A stretch of 64,000 nt of DNA from Demequina subtropica (lineage in GTDB: Bacteria > Actinomycetota > Actinomycetes > Actinomycetales > Demequinaceae): contig NZ_BBMB01000009.1 of NCBI RefSeq assembly GCF_000971235.1, positions 58,012-122,011 on the forward strand, read 5' to 3'. The notes beneath the pieces are model-generated. The model was not told the origin of the DNA, did no database searches, and worked only from the letters and a program-made list of their open reading frames with translations. Position numbers and translations under genes: made by a program. Below are positions 16,354 through 24,839 of the stretch, piece by piece. Within the stretch, counting starts at the first letter, position 1, and every line of letters starts with the position of its first letter.

Positions 16354-18129
16354 ATGATCCCGACAACGGTGTCAGGACGGGCCCGCGGCGGCCGAAGGCA
16401 GGGGGAGGGCCGGCGCAGGTCAAGGGTCGCCGGGGCGTTGGCGACGCTCGCGCTTGCGGGCATCGCGATCGCCGGCGCATCGACGGCCGCGCAGGCGCAT
16501 CCGCATGGGGGCAAGGGACTCCCGCGCCTCTCCGCGGCGGTGCCGGGAGCGCTCCAGGAGTGCGAGAGCCTCGCGGGCTTCGCGTTCGCCTCGACGGTGA
16601 TCACCACGGCCGAGGTGGTCCCGGCCGGGACCCTCACGAACGCCGGCGCCGACGTGGGCGAGCACTGCCTGGTGCAGGGGCACATGAACGAGCGCGTCAG
16701 CGGATTCGATGGTCGGACGTACCGCATCGGCTTCGAGATGCGCCTCCCCGTCGAGTGGAGCGGGCGGTACCTCTACCAGGCGAACGGCGGGCTGGACGGC
16801 AGCGTCTCGACCGCGACCGGCACCTTCACCGGCGGCCAGCTCCAGAACGGCCTCCAGATGGGCTTCGCCGTCCTCAGCTCCGATGCGGGCCACACGGGCG
16901 CGCAGATCCCCGTGTTCGGCTTCGAGCCGCAGGCGCGTCTGGACTACGGCTACCAGGCGGTCGGCACCCTCACCCCCATGGCGAAGGCGCTCATCGCGGA
17001 TGCCTACGGGCGCGGCCCGGATCGCTCGTACATCGCGGGAGGCTCGAACGGCGGCCGGCACACGATGGTGGCCTCGGCCCGCTACGCCGACGAGTACGAC
17101 GGCTTCCTCGCGATCGCCCCCGGCTTCAACCTGCCCCAGGCCGCGGTCGCCCAGATCTGGGGTGCGCAGCAGTGGGCGGAGGTCGCGACCGACCCGGCGG
17201 ACCTCGCCACCGCGTTCACGCAGGCCGAGCGTGACCTGGTCGCGGCGGCCTTGATCGACCGATGCGACGGGCTCGACGGGCTCCGCGACGGCCAGGTCCT
17301 CGACACCGACCGCTGCCAGCGCATCTTCTCGATCGACCGCGCCGTGCCTACGTGCGACGGTGATCGGGACGGCTCGTGCCTCAGCGCCGAGCAGAAGGCC
17401 GTGATCGCCCGGGTGTTCGCGGGTGCGACCACGAGCGACGGGGCGGAGATCTACAGCAGCTTCCCGCTCGACCCGGGCATCACCCAGGCGGGGTGGGGCT
17501 GGTGGAAGTTCACCGCGTCCGTCCAGCTCGACCCGCTCGCCGTGGGCACCGTGTTCGGCACGCCGCCCGCGTACATCGCGGATCCGCTCGCCGTCGACAT
17601 CGACGCCGCGGCGGAGTCGATCTACGCGACCTCCGGCCCGTACACCGAGAGCGGCATGGAGTTCATGACGCCGCCCGAGCCCACGGATCTCGACACGTTG
17701 CGCGATCGCGGCGCGAAGATGATCGTGGTGCACGGGACCGCGGACGGTGTCTTCTCACCCGACGACACGGCCGCGTGGTACGACGATCTCGACGCTGCCT
17801 ACCGCCACCAGGCGGACCAGTTCGTGCGGTACTTCGAGGTGCCGGGCATGGGCCACGTCAGGGGTGGTCCCGCGACCGATCAGCTCGACGGGCTCGGCGC
17901 GCTCATCGCGTGGGTCGAGGAGGGCCAGGCGCCCGACCGCATCGTCGCCACCGCCCGCGGCGAGGGCAACGCCGGTGGGGTCAACACCGAGGTCCCTGCG
18001 ACCTGGGCATCCGACCGCAGCCGCCCCCTGTGCCCGTATCCGCTGGTCGCGCGCTACCGTGCGGGCGATCCCGAGGAGGCCTCGAGCTTCGTGTGCAAGC
18101 CCAGCGGGGGAGGCCACGGGCGCGGGTAG
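16354..18129 (+). CDS. Secreted tannase/feruloyl-esterase family hydrolase
   Basis: A 591-residue alpha/beta hydrolase of the tannase family, which cleaves esters of phenolic acids. The start has AAGGGA 6 bases upstream. The N-terminus (arginine-rich, RRRSRVAGALATLALAGIAI, ending AQAHPHG) is a signal peptide, possibly Tat type. The nucleophile elbow is GGSNGGR (Ser about 231), with the acid Asp in HGTADG (about 464) and the His in GMGHVRGG (about 501). In classical tannases cysteines beside the Ser and His form a disulfide (CS-D-HC); here both are replaced (Gly and Val). A lid domain with a CDGLDGLRDGQVLD calcium-site-like segment lies between. It is controlled by the MarR-type promoter just upstream. 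The substrate is unknown. Confidence 0.88.
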   Translation: MIPTTVSGRARGGRRQGEGRRRSRVAGALATLALAGIAIAGASTAAQAHPHGGKGLPRLSAAVPGALQECESLAGFAFASTVITTAEVVPAGTLTNAGADVGEHCLVQGHMNERVSGFDGRTYRIGFEMRLPVEWSGRYLYQANGGLDGSVSTATGTFTGGQLQNGLQMGFAVLSSDAGHTGAQIPVFGFEPQARLDYGYQAVGTLTPMAKALIADAYGRGPDRSYIAGGSNGGRHTMVASARYADEYDGFLAIAPGFNLPQAAVAQIWGAQQWAEVATDPADLATAFTQAERDLVAAALIDRCDGLDGLRDGQVLDTDRCQRIFSIDRAVPTCDGDRDGSCLSAEQKAVIARVFAGATTSDGAEIYSSFPLDPGITQAGWGWWKFTASVQLDPLAVGTVFGTPPAYIADPLAVDIDAAAESIYATSGPYTESGMEFMTPPEPTDLDTLRDRGAKMIVVHGTADGVFSPDDTAAWYDDLDAAYRHQADQFVRYFEVPGMGHVRGGPATDQLDGLGALIAWVEEGQAPDRIVATARGEGNAGGVNTEVPATWASDRSRPLCPYPLVARYRAGDPEEASSFVCKPSGGGHGRG

Positions 18130-18140
18130 CCGACCCGAGG

Positions 18141-18176
18141 GAGGCGGCGCGGCGCGCTCCGATGCCGCGCCGCCTC
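18141..18176 (+). terminator. Terminator hairpin after the tannase-like gene
   Basis: gaggcggcgcggc (18141-18153) pairs perfectly with gccgcgccgcctc (18164-18176). It separates the inserted module from the second half of the tad cluster. Confidence 0.7.
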
Positions 18177-18295
18177 TCCGCGCGCGATGTCCCCAGGCCC
18201 GGCGGGGTGCGCAGTTCTCGCCGGTTCGCGAGAGGCACGATGCGCGCGCCGCGGAGGTCGCGCACCGTGGGAGGCCCCTGGAGAAAGGAGCCCCC

Positions 18296-18460
18296 ATGGA
18301 ACGCAGGGACCTGCGCTACGACGAGGGCATGGCGACGGTCGAGTACGCGCTCGTGACCGTCGCGGCGGCCGGATTCGCCGGCCTGCTGGTGGTCATCCTC
18401 AAGTCCGACGAGGTGCGCGAGCTGCTCGTGGGCATCGTGCGCAGCGCGCTCGGGGGATGA
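18296..18460 (+). CDS. DUF4244 / Flp-type pilin-like protein
   Basis: A 54-residue protein: a 12-residue basic leader, GMATVEYALV (prepilin-like cleavage and Glu +5-type motif), a hydrophobic stretch (about 18-35) and a short polar tail. This is the pilin-like DUF4244 gene found in actinobacterial tad clusters (compare Rv3656c). AAAGGAG lies 5 bases before the ATG. The stop overlaps the next start (ATGA). It is likely the main structural subunit, or a secreted pilin, processed by a prepilin peptidase that is not in this window. Confidence 0.85.
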   Translation: MERRDLRYDEGMATVEYALVTVAAAGFAGLLVVILKSDEVRELLVGIVRSALGG

Positions 18461-18783
18461 GGAGGCGCGGCGACCGCGGCTCGGCGGCGCTGGAGCTCGC
18501 TCTCGCGCTGCCGGCCGTGGTCGTCGTGCTCGCGTGGATGCTCGCCGCGGTCCACGCGGCGGCGGTGGGCGTGTCGCTTCCGGCCGCGGCGCTCGCGGGA
18601 GCGCACGCCGCGACGGTCGCGGGTGACGATGCCGGCGAGGCGGCGGCGCGCCGCGCCGCCGGCGGGGACGCGCAGGTCGCCGTCGTCCGAGGCGGCGGAT
18701 GGGTCGAGGTCACCGTCGCGGTCGACCTCGGATGGCCGTGGGGCGAGCGATCCGCGCGGGCCGCGCTCCCGGCCGAGCGGTGA
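18457..18783 (+). CDS. TadE-like pseudopilin
   Basis: A 108-residue protein with the TadE pattern: RGSAALELALALPAVVVVLAWML (residues 7-29), a charged N-terminus, one membrane helix with a glutamate in its first turn, and a ~75-residue exported domain. It acts as a minor pilin in Tad systems. It is translationally coupled at both ends. Confidence 0.85.
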   Translation: MRRRGDRGSAALELALALPAVVVVLAWMLAAVHAAAVGVSLPAAALAGAHAATVAGDDAGEAAARRAAGGDAQVAVVRGGGWVEVTVAVDLGWPWGERSARAALPAER

Positions 18784-19160
18784 CGGAGGTGAAGCGCCGC
18801 ATGGACGATGCGGGCGCGGGCGCCGTGGTCGCGCTGGCCGTCGTGCTCGTCGCCACCGCGCTGGTGATGCTCCTCGCCGCCGGCGTCGCGCGCATCGCAG
18901 CGCAGTCGCGCGCCCAGGCCGCCGCGGACGCGGCCGCGATCGCCGGCGCCATCGTGACGCGGGCCGAGGCGGCAGGCGGAGTCTCGGAGGGTGCCGCATC
19001 CGCGTGCGCCGTGGCGGGCCGGGCCGCCACGGCGGTCGGGGGCGAAGCCGTCCGCTGCGACGTCGATCCCACCGGTGCCGTGGTGGTCGCGGTCGAGTCC
19101 TCAGGAAGGACCGCGCGAGCACGGGCGGGGTGGAAGGGTGTCGGCGGCGGCCCGGGCTGA
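18780..19160 (+). CDS. TadE-like helicase/secretion-neighbourhood protein (Rv3654c type)
   Basis: A 126-residue protein (119 if the ATG at 18801 is used, which has GGAGG 11 bases upstream). It begins at a GTG overlapping the previous stop. DAGAGAVVALAVVLVATALVMLLAAGVARIAAQ supplies the single helix, followed by an AAADAAAIAGA segment like TadG/TadE proteins. Two cysteines near residues 84 and 101 may pair. It closes the tad cluster and a strong hairpin follows. Confidence 0.82.
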   Translation: MTEVKRRMDDAGAGAVVALAVVLVATALVMLLAAGVARIAAQSRAQAAADAAAIAGAIVTRAEAAGGVSEGAASACAVAGRAATAVGGEAVRCDVDPTGAVVVAVESSGRTARARAGWKGVGGGPG

Positions 19161-19182
19161 GGGGGGTCGGGCCGCCGCCGAC
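19140..19182 (+). terminator. Terminator of the tad operon
   Basis: gtcggcggcggccc (19140-19153) pairs perfectly with gggccgccgccgac (19169-19182). The last tad stop codon lies in the loop, and the stem is followed by ggtattcc. Confidence 0.75.
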
Positions 19183-19425
19183 GGTATTCCTGACACCGGA
19201 CGGCTGAGGGATCGTGCCGCTGTCAGGAAATCTGTGGGCGCCAGCGTCGGCGCCTGTCCCACCGATTCAATCTGGTGCGACGGCAACAATTCCATAACGG
19301 CACAGGGCGTGTCCGCTCAGTCCTGCGTAAAATGTGACATTTCCCACACGTGGAACCTTGGCGACATTCCGAGATGTCCGGTATGCGACCGCGCTCGGAT
19401 CATGCAGGGGTGTCGGGGTGCGCGC
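19183..19425. other. AT-richer intergenic segment with inverted repeat and zinc-ribbon-like reading frame
   Basis: Base composition drops clearly below the neighbours. TTCCTGACA (19187-19195) and TGTCAGGAA (19221-19229) are a perfect 9-bp inverted repeat 25 bases apart. From the GTG near 19311 the plus strand reads SAQSCVKCDISHTWN then LGDIPRCPVCDRA, a C-x2-C...C-x2-C arrangement that then runs into DNA antisense to the next gene. It may be a remnant of a zinc-ribbon gene, but it is too short to call. Confidence 0.35.
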
Positions 19426-21180
19426 CTAGCGCACCGTCACCGTGCCGAGCGACGTCCACACCTGGAAGTCCACGGCATCGTAGGCGTCAGGAGCCACCCC
19501 GATCGCCGCGTCCGATCCGGTGCTCGATCCCGACGTGCCGCCGCCGGTGGCGGCGAGCCCCTCGTCGCCCGGCGTGAGGAGCGGCTCGCTGCTCCCGAAC
19601 CCCAGGTCCGCGTCGCCGTCGCCGAGCCGCGCCTCCTCCTCGGTGGCCCAGTCGTCCTCCATCGTGACGATGCCGCCGCCGACGCTGAGGTAGTGGCTCG
19701 CGAGCAGGGTGTACGTGCCCGGCTCGACCTCGCTCGCGCCTGTGTCCGTCCAGCAGCCGTCCACGTCGCGCCAGAGGAACGAGCCCGCGTCGGTCGCGTG
19801 CGCGGCGAGCGTGGTCGACCTGTCGACATAGACCATGCCCTCGGACTCGGCGCCGTCGGCCGCGAGCATGTCCTCCGCGTAGGCGTCTCGCCGCGGGTCC
19901 ACGGTGTAGGCCTCGGCGACCACCCGTCCGTCGCGGACCAGGACCAGCTGGAGCTCGTCCTTGCCCCAGAACTGCGTGAGGTCCCAGTCCGACGTGTTCG
20001 CGATGGTGCTCGTGACCACGGGGTTGCCGTCGACCACCCACCCGTAGCTCACGTCGATGGCGGCGGGCGCCTCCACGTCGACGTCGAGCAGGTCGATCTG
20101 GGCCGAACGCGCCGGGAACGCCGTGCTCCCGCAGCCGAACCACGCCCCGTCGAGGCCGCCCGAGAAGTCGCTCGAGACCGTCCAGCGCTGCGTGCCGGGC
20201 GCCATGTCCCAGGCGCCGGCGAGCCCCGCGAGGTACAGCTCGCGCGCCGTCGCCGGGTCGAGCGCGGCGTCGTCCACCGCGCTCGAGGGCTCCGTCACGG
20301 GAGGATCCACCTGGACCGGCGCCGGGTCGTCCGACCCGCCGAGGTAGGCGGCGAAGGGGTCGTCCGTCGCGTCGCCGGTCACGGTGAACGGCATCGGCTC
20401 GCTCACGAGCCGGAAGAAGTCGTCCGCGGCGATGCCCGGGTCGGGCGTCTGACCGGCATCCGCGCCTTGGAGCGCCATCACCTGCCAGAGCTCCTGTGTG
20501 AGCACCAGCGAGTAGTCACCGGCCGGGAGGGTGGCGCCATCCCAGCAGTTCACGAGCGGCACCTCTCGCATCTCCATACCGATCGCGTCGGACATCAGCT
20601 GCGACGTGTACGAGTCGCCCTCGGGCATCGTGCTCGACGCGTCGACGGTTCCGACCACGATGCCGTCCCACAGCACCGCGCCGGCGATCCCGAACGTCTC
20701 GAACTCCGCGTCGATGCTCGAGGCGAGGCCCGCATCGAACGTGAGGATGCCGTCGGACACCTCGGGCGAGGTGACGGAGGCGTTGATGGTCGCGAGCGGG
20801 TCGTCGCCCGTGTCGACCTGCGGCAGCTCCTCGCCGCACACGCCCCACGCGAGCGACGATGCCGCACCGCCGCCGGCGGCGTCGGCCTCGGCGCTCATGT
20901 CGCCCGCGTCCCCGGTGCCGCCCATGGCGCCGTCCTCCGCGACCGCGGCCTCCTCGGCAGGCATGTCCGCGGAGGTCGAGGCGGAGCCCGCCATGCCGTC
21001 CATCGCGCCGGCCACACCGAACCCCAGCACCACGACCATGCCGCCCGCGAGCGTGCCGTTCGCGCCCATCCGCAGGCCCCGCTGCGTGGCGACGCGGCGG
21101 CGTGCGCGCGCGGCGTCCACCTCGAGCCCCTCGAGCGGGGCGCGGTCGGCTGCGCTCCTCAGAGCCTCCGAGAGCCTCAT
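19426..21180 (-). CDS. Membrane protein co-encoded with ECF sigma factor, possible anti-sigma/sensor
   Basis: A 584-residue protein starting 1 base after the sigma-factor stop. The first ~40 residues are cytoplasmic and basic (a short sigma-binding-like segment). One membrane helix follows at about 42-62 (GTLAGGMVVVLGFGVAGAMDG), then an acidic linker and a ~480-residue exterior region. Within it a unit appears twice: an N-terminal CG, a long beta-rich stretch, then a CWDG or CWTD element with LPAGDYSLVL or VEPGTYTLLA. The cysteine pairs suggest disulfides. No catalytic motif is seen and no named family is recognised. Position next to sigma suggests it senses an envelope signal. Confidence 0.75.
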   Translation of the reverse strand: MRLSEALRSAADRAPLEGLEVDAARARRRVATQRGLRMGANGTLAGGMVVVLGFGVAGAMDGMAGSASTSADMPAEEAAVAEDGAMGGTGDAGDMSAEADAAGGGAASSLAWGVCGEELPQVDTGDDPLATINASVTSPEVSDGILTFDAGLASSIDAEFETFGIAGAVLWDGIVVGTVDASSTMPEGDSYTSQLMSDAIGMEMREVPLVNCWDGATLPAGDYSLVLTQELWQVMALQGADAGQTPDPGIAADDFFRLVSEPMPFTVTGDATDDPFAAYLGGSDDPAPVQVDPPVTEPSSAVDDAALDPATARELYLAGLAGAWDMAPGTQRWTVSSDFSGGLDGAWFGCGSTAFPARSAQIDLLDVDVEAPAAIDVSYGWVVDGNPVVTSTIANTSDWDLTQFWGKDELQLVLVRDGRVVAEAYTVDPRRDAYAEDMLAADGAESEGMVYVDRSTTLAAHATDAGSFLWRDVDGCWTDTGASEVEPGTYTLLASHYLSVGGGIVTMEDDWATEEEARLGDGDADLGFGSSEPLLTPGDEGLAATGGGTSGSSTGSDAAIGVAPDAYDAVDFQVWTSLGTVTVR

Positions 21181-21181
21181 G

Positions 21182-21730
21182 TCACTCGCCTTCCTTCCGT
21201 CGCCGTGCGGAGACGTCCACCGCATCGGCCTCGTCGTGATCCTCGAGCGGCCCGAGCAGCAGCTCGAGCCGTCCCAGCGCATCGTGCAGGTACCGCTTGA
21301 CCGAGCCGGGCGCGAGTCCCAGCTGGTGCGCGATGTCCGGCACCGTGAGGTCGTCGAAGAAGCGCAGCACCACGCACGCCCTCTCGCGAGGCGTGAGGGT
21401 GGCCAGGGCCTCGAGCACATCGGCCGAGGCCTCGACGCCCGCGAGCGGGTCCACGGCCTCGGTCGTGGGCCGGAACAGGTGCTGCACCCGGCGCCAGCGC
21501 TGCTCGCGGCGGTAGCCGTCGATGTAGACCGTGGTGATCGCGCGGCGCACGTACGCCTCGGCCTTCGTCGCCGTCAACCCGGGCCGAGGATGCGCGAAGG
21601 TGCGCACCAGCGCGTCCTGCACCAGGTCCTGTGCCAGATGGCCGTTGCCGCACACCAGGTACGCGTACCCCAGCAGCGCGCGCTCGCGGTCCCGCATCAG
21701 CTGGCTCATCGTGTCCCGCCAGTCGCCCAT
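21182..21730 (-). CDS. ECF RNA polymerase sigma factor (SigE/SigM-like)
   Basis: A 182-residue sigma-70 of the extracytoplasmic-function group. Region 2 is LLGYAYLVCGNGHLAQDLVQ with AEAYVRRAITTVYIDGYRRE; region 4 is LTPRERACVVLRFFDDLTVP with IAHQLGLAPGSVKRYLHDAL. The ATG at 21730 has a GTGGGGG purine run upstream and begins where homology begins; an ATG 22 codons further up adds an atypical extension. It is divergent from the pyrophosphatase gene across 159 bases. Confidence 0.92.
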   Translation of the reverse strand: MGDWRDTMSQLMRDRERALLGYAYLVCGNGHLAQDLVQDALVRTFAHPRPGLTATKAEAYVRRAITTVYIDGYRREQRWRRVQHLFRPTTEAVDPLAGVEASADVLEALATLTPRERACVVLRFFDDLTVPDIAHQLGLAPGSVKRYLHDALGRLELLLGPLEDHDEADAVDVSARRRKEGE

Positions 21731-21889
21731 CGCGTCCCCCACCTCGTCGTGCCTCGCAGTATCGACGTGCGTGCCCCGGAAAACGTTGGGGCGCACCGGT
21801 CGCGCTCGTGGCCGAGTCGCCTAGAGTGGCGAAATACCCCATGCGGGCGTGACAACGGAGTCGCGTCGGGGAGACGTCAGGGAGGACGT

Positions 21890-24208
21890 ATGCACGCAGC
21901 CGCCACCGCCGTCGAGGTCTCCTCCGGGAGCCTCACCGTCGTCGTCGTCATCGGCGTCATCGCCGCAGTCTCGCTGCTCGCCTCGTGGCTGCTGCGCGCG
22001 CAGGTCCTCAAGGCCCCCGACGGCACCGAGAAGATGAACGACATCGCGACCGCCGTCCAGGAGGGTGCGTCGGCCTACCTGAGCCGGCAGCTTCGCACCC
22101 TCGCGCTGTTCGCCGCGCTCGTGTTCGCGCTCCTGTTCCTCCTGCCCGGAGACACGGGCGTGCGCATCGGCCGCTCCTTGTTCTTCCTGCTGGGCGCGGG
22201 CTGCTCGGCGACCATCGGCTACATGGGGATGTGGCTGGCCGTGCGGGCGAACGTCCGTGTGGCCTCCGCCTCGACGCGCCAGGGCGGACGCGCCGAGGGC
22301 GCCCGCATCGCGTTCCGCACGGGCGGTGCCGTGGGCATGTCGGTGGTCGGCATGGGCCTCGGCGGCGCGGCGGCGGTGGTGTTCCTGTACCGGGACGATG
22401 CGGCGGCGGTGCTCGAGGGCTTCGGCTTCGGGGCGGCGCTGCTCGCGATGTTCATGCGCGTGGGCGGAGGCATCTTCACCAAGGCGGCCGACGTGGGGGC
22501 GGACCTCGTGGGCAAGGTCGAGCAGCACATCCCCGAGGACGATCCACGCAACGCCGCGACCATCGCGGACAACGTGGGCGACAACGTGGGCGACTGCGCC
22601 GGCATGGCCGCGGACCTGTTCGAGTCCTATGCCGTGACGCTCGTCGCGGCGCTGATCCTGGGCAAGGCGGCCTTCGGTGAGCAGGGGCTGGTGTTCCCGC
22701 TCATCGTCACCGCGATCGGGGCGCTCGTCGCGGCGCTCGGCGTCGCGATCACCAAGGTCCGGGGCGACGAGCCCGGCCTCAAGGCCATCAACCGAGGCTT
22801 CTACACCGCGGCCGTGGCGGGCGCGGTGCTCGCCGCGGTCGCCTCGTACGTCTACCTCCCGTCGTCGTTCGCGGACTTCGACGGCAGCGCGGTCGAGGAT
22901 GCCTCGGGCGACCCGCGGGCCATCGCGACCGTCGCGGTGTTCGTCGGGATCGGCCTCGCGGGCCTCATCCTGTGGATCACGGGCTACTTCACGGACACCG
23001 CCAAGCGCCCGACGCGCCGCGTGGCGCGCACCTCGCTGACCGGCGCCGCGACCGTGGTGCTCTCGGGCATCGGCGTGGGCCTCGAGTCGGCGGTGTACAC
23101 CGCGACCGTCGTGGCCGGCGCGATCGTCATCCTGTTCGCCGTCTCCGGCGGCTCGATCGCGCTCGCGCTCTTCCTGGTCGCGCTTGCCGGCTGCGGGCTG
23201 CTCACCACGGTGGGTGTGATCGTCGCGATGGACACGTTCGGCCCGGTCTCGGACAACGCGCAGGGCATCGCCGAGATGTCGGGCGATGTCGACGAGGAGG
23301 CCGCCAAGACCCTCACCGACCTCGACGCGGTGGGCAACACCACCAAGGCCATCACCAAGGGCATCGCGATCGCGACGGCCGTGCTCGCGGCGACCGCGCT
23401 GTTCGGCAGCTACTCGGACGCCGTCACGCACGCCCTCGAGCAGGCGTCCGCGAACGCAGCCGACTACTTCAGCTACGAGATCATCCATCCGCTCACGCTC
23501 GTGGGCGTGATCATCGGCGGCGCGACGGTGTTCCTCTTCAGCGGGCTCGCCATCGACGCCGTTACGCGCGCCGCAGGCGCGATCGTGTTCGAGGTCCGCC
23601 GTCAGTTCCGCGAGATGCCGGGGATCATGGACTACTCGCAGCGTCCCGAGTACGGGCGCGTGGTCGACATCTGCACGCGCGACTCGCTCCGCGAGCTCGC
23701 GACACCCGGCCTGCTCGCGGCGATGGCGCCCATCTTCGTGGGCTTCGCGCTCGGCGTCGGCGCGCTCGCGGGGTTCCTCGCGGGCGCGATCGGCACGGGT
23801 GTGCTCATGGCGGTGTTCCTCGCCAACGCCGGCGGATCGTGGGACAACGCGAAGAAGATCGTCGAGGACGGCTATCACGGCGGCAAGAACTCCGCGGCGC
23901 ATGAGGCGACGGTGATCGGCGACACGATCGGCGACCCGTTCAAGGACACCGCCGGCCCGGCCATCAACCCGCTCATCAAGGTGATGAACCTGGTGGCGCT
24001 GCTCATCGCGCCCGCCGTGGTGGCGCTCAGCTACGGCGGCGGGGCGAACAGCGTGTGGCGGACCGTGATCGCGGGCGTCGCCGCGATCGTCGCGGTCATC
24101 GCGGTCGGTCTCGCGTCGCATCGTGCCCACGCGGGCGGCATCGCGAGCGAGGCCGATGCGGCGGAGGCCGAGGAGCATCACGACGAGCCCGCGCGCGAGC
24201 TCCAGTAG
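21890..24208 (+). CDS. hppA: Membrane-bound proton-pumping pyrophosphatase (K+-independent type)
   Basis: A 772-residue protein of about 16 membrane helices that hydrolyses pyrophosphate and pumps H+ outward. The substrate-site motif DVGADLVGKVE is at about 201-211, followed by DNVGDNVGDCAGMAADLFES. The GNTTKA motif has lysine (about 486) where K+-dependent enzymes have alanine, so it should be K+-independent. GDTIGDPFKDTAGPAINPL near the end is also intact. GGGAGG lies 5 bases before the ATG. The charged C-terminal tail (SEADAAEAEEHHDEPARELQ) is extra. Confidence 0.96.
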   Translation: MHAAATAVEVSSGSLTVVVVIGVIAAVSLLASWLLRAQVLKAPDGTEKMNDIATAVQEGASAYLSRQLRTLALFAALVFALLFLLPGDTGVRIGRSLFFLLGAGCSATIGYMGMWLAVRANVRVASASTRQGGRAEGARIAFRTGGAVGMSVVGMGLGGAAAVVFLYRDDAAAVLEGFGFGAALLAMFMRVGGGIFTKAADVGADLVGKVEQHIPEDDPRNAATIADNVGDNVGDCAGMAADLFESYAVTLVAALILGKAAFGEQGLVFPLIVTAIGALVAALGVAITKVRGDEPGLKAINRGFYTAAVAGAVLAAVASYVYLPSSFADFDGSAVEDASGDPRAIATVAVFVGIGLAGLILWITGYFTDTAKRPTRRVARTSLTGAATVVLSGIGVGLESAVYTATVVAGAIVILFAVSGGSIALALFLVALAGCGLLTTVGVIVAMDTFGPVSDNAQGIAEMSGDVDEEAAKTLTDLDAVGNTTKAITKGIAIATAVLAATALFGSYSDAVTHALEQASANAADYFSYEIIHPLTLVGVIIGGATVFLFSGLAIDAVTRAAGAIVFEVRRQFREMPGIMDYSQRPEYGRVVDICTRDSLRELATPGLLAAMAPIFVGFALGVGALAGFLAGAIGTGVLMAVFLANAGGSWDNAKKIVEDGYHGGKNSAAHEATVIGDTIGDPFKDTAGPAINPLIKVMNLVALLIAPAVVALSYGGGANSVWRTVIAGVAAIVAVIAVGLASHRAHAGGIASEADAAEAEEHHDEPARELQ

Positions 24209-24246
24209 CGCGACGGCTCCCGCCTTCCGTGGGAGGCGCCGGGGCT

Positions 24247-24271
24247 GGTAGAACATGCACATCTCGACTCG
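24247..24271 (+). repeat. Upstream direct repeat, copy 1
   Basis: A 25-bp segment starting ggtagaaca that recurs at 24791-24815 with 21 of 25 bases identical. Each copy precedes one of the two L7/L12-like genes and contains a TAGAAC possible -10 box, so promoter and gene seem to have been duplicated together. Confidence 0.6.
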
Positions 24272-24295
24272 CTCGAGGGGTCGAGAGGCAGGGCG

Positions 24296-24769
24296 ATGAA
24301 CCGCGAGGCCCGACGCGAGCACGCGCGCAGGTGGCGGCAGGCGTGGGGCGACGTGGCCTCGTGGGCGGTGTTCTGGGCGGCCCTCATCGCTGCGCAGCTC
24401 TGGCTGGTGGATCGGCTCTTCGCGGACGGCTACTCGTTCCTGCGGTCGCTGCTCGTGTGGATCGCGGTGCCGCTCGTGTCGCGCTGGGCCGCGCGCGCCT
24501 GGCTTCGCGTGCAGCCGTGGCGCTTCCCCGTGGAGCCGATGCGCGTGCACGGCGAGCGCACGGTGCGCATCACCGCGTGGGGAGCGCACCGGATGCGCGT
24601 GCTGTGGACCGTCTACATGGAGGCCTCCACGGGGCTGTCCTGGACCGAGCTGGCCGATCGCAAGGACGCGAGGAGCCCGCTGGTGGTGCGCGCGGGGCTC
24701 TCGGACGAGTCCGCGATGGACCTGGGCCTGCTGCTGGAGGGCCACGGGGCGACGGTCGTCGTCGAGTAG
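24296..24769 (+). CDS. Membrane protein with ribosomal L7/L12 C-terminal-like domain (copy 1)
   Basis: A 157-residue protein. Two hydrophobic helices lie near residues 20-38 and 47-66 (ASWAVFWAALIAAQLW, FLRSLLVWIAVPLVS). After a linker, residues about 90-157 follow the ribosomal protein L7/L12 C-terminal pattern: a VRITAWG strand, a helix, ASTGLSWTELADRK in place of GLGLKEAKDLV, PLVVRAGLSDESA, and GLLLEGHGATVVVE in place of the EAGAEVEVK ending. In the ribosome that domain recruits GTPase factors; here it is held at the membrane. Function is unknown. The upstream region is partly shared with the next gene. Confidence 0.75.
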   Translation: MNREARREHARRWRQAWGDVASWAVFWAALIAAQLWLVDRLFADGYSFLRSLLVWIAVPLVSRWAARAWLRVQPWRFPVEPMRVHGERTVRITAWGAHRMRVLWTVYMEASTGLSWTELADRKDARSPLVVRAGLSDESAMDLGLLLEGHGATVVVE

Positions 24770-24790
24770 CCGCGCCGGCGACGGATCTCG

Positions 24791-24815
24791 GGTAGAACAG
24801 CCTCATGTCGACTCG
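24791..24815 (+). repeat. Upstream direct repeat, copy 2
   Basis: The partner of 24247-24271, ending in the same tcgactcg, in front of the second L7/L12-like gene. Confidence 0.6.
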
Positions 24816-24839
24816 AACCGCGAAGCGCGGGTGCCCCGC

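Noticed and set aside
18991..21300. A long plus-strand frame that contains the CxxC...CPVC segment
   Set aside because: Most of it is antisense to the sigma-factor partner gene. Only the short AT-richer part is kept as an observation, not as a gene.
20531..21889. N-terminal extension of the pyrophosphatase frame upstream of 21890
   Set aside because: The upstream frame is antisense to the sigma and partner genes; the ATG at 21890 has a proper ribosome-binding sequence and the family N-terminus.
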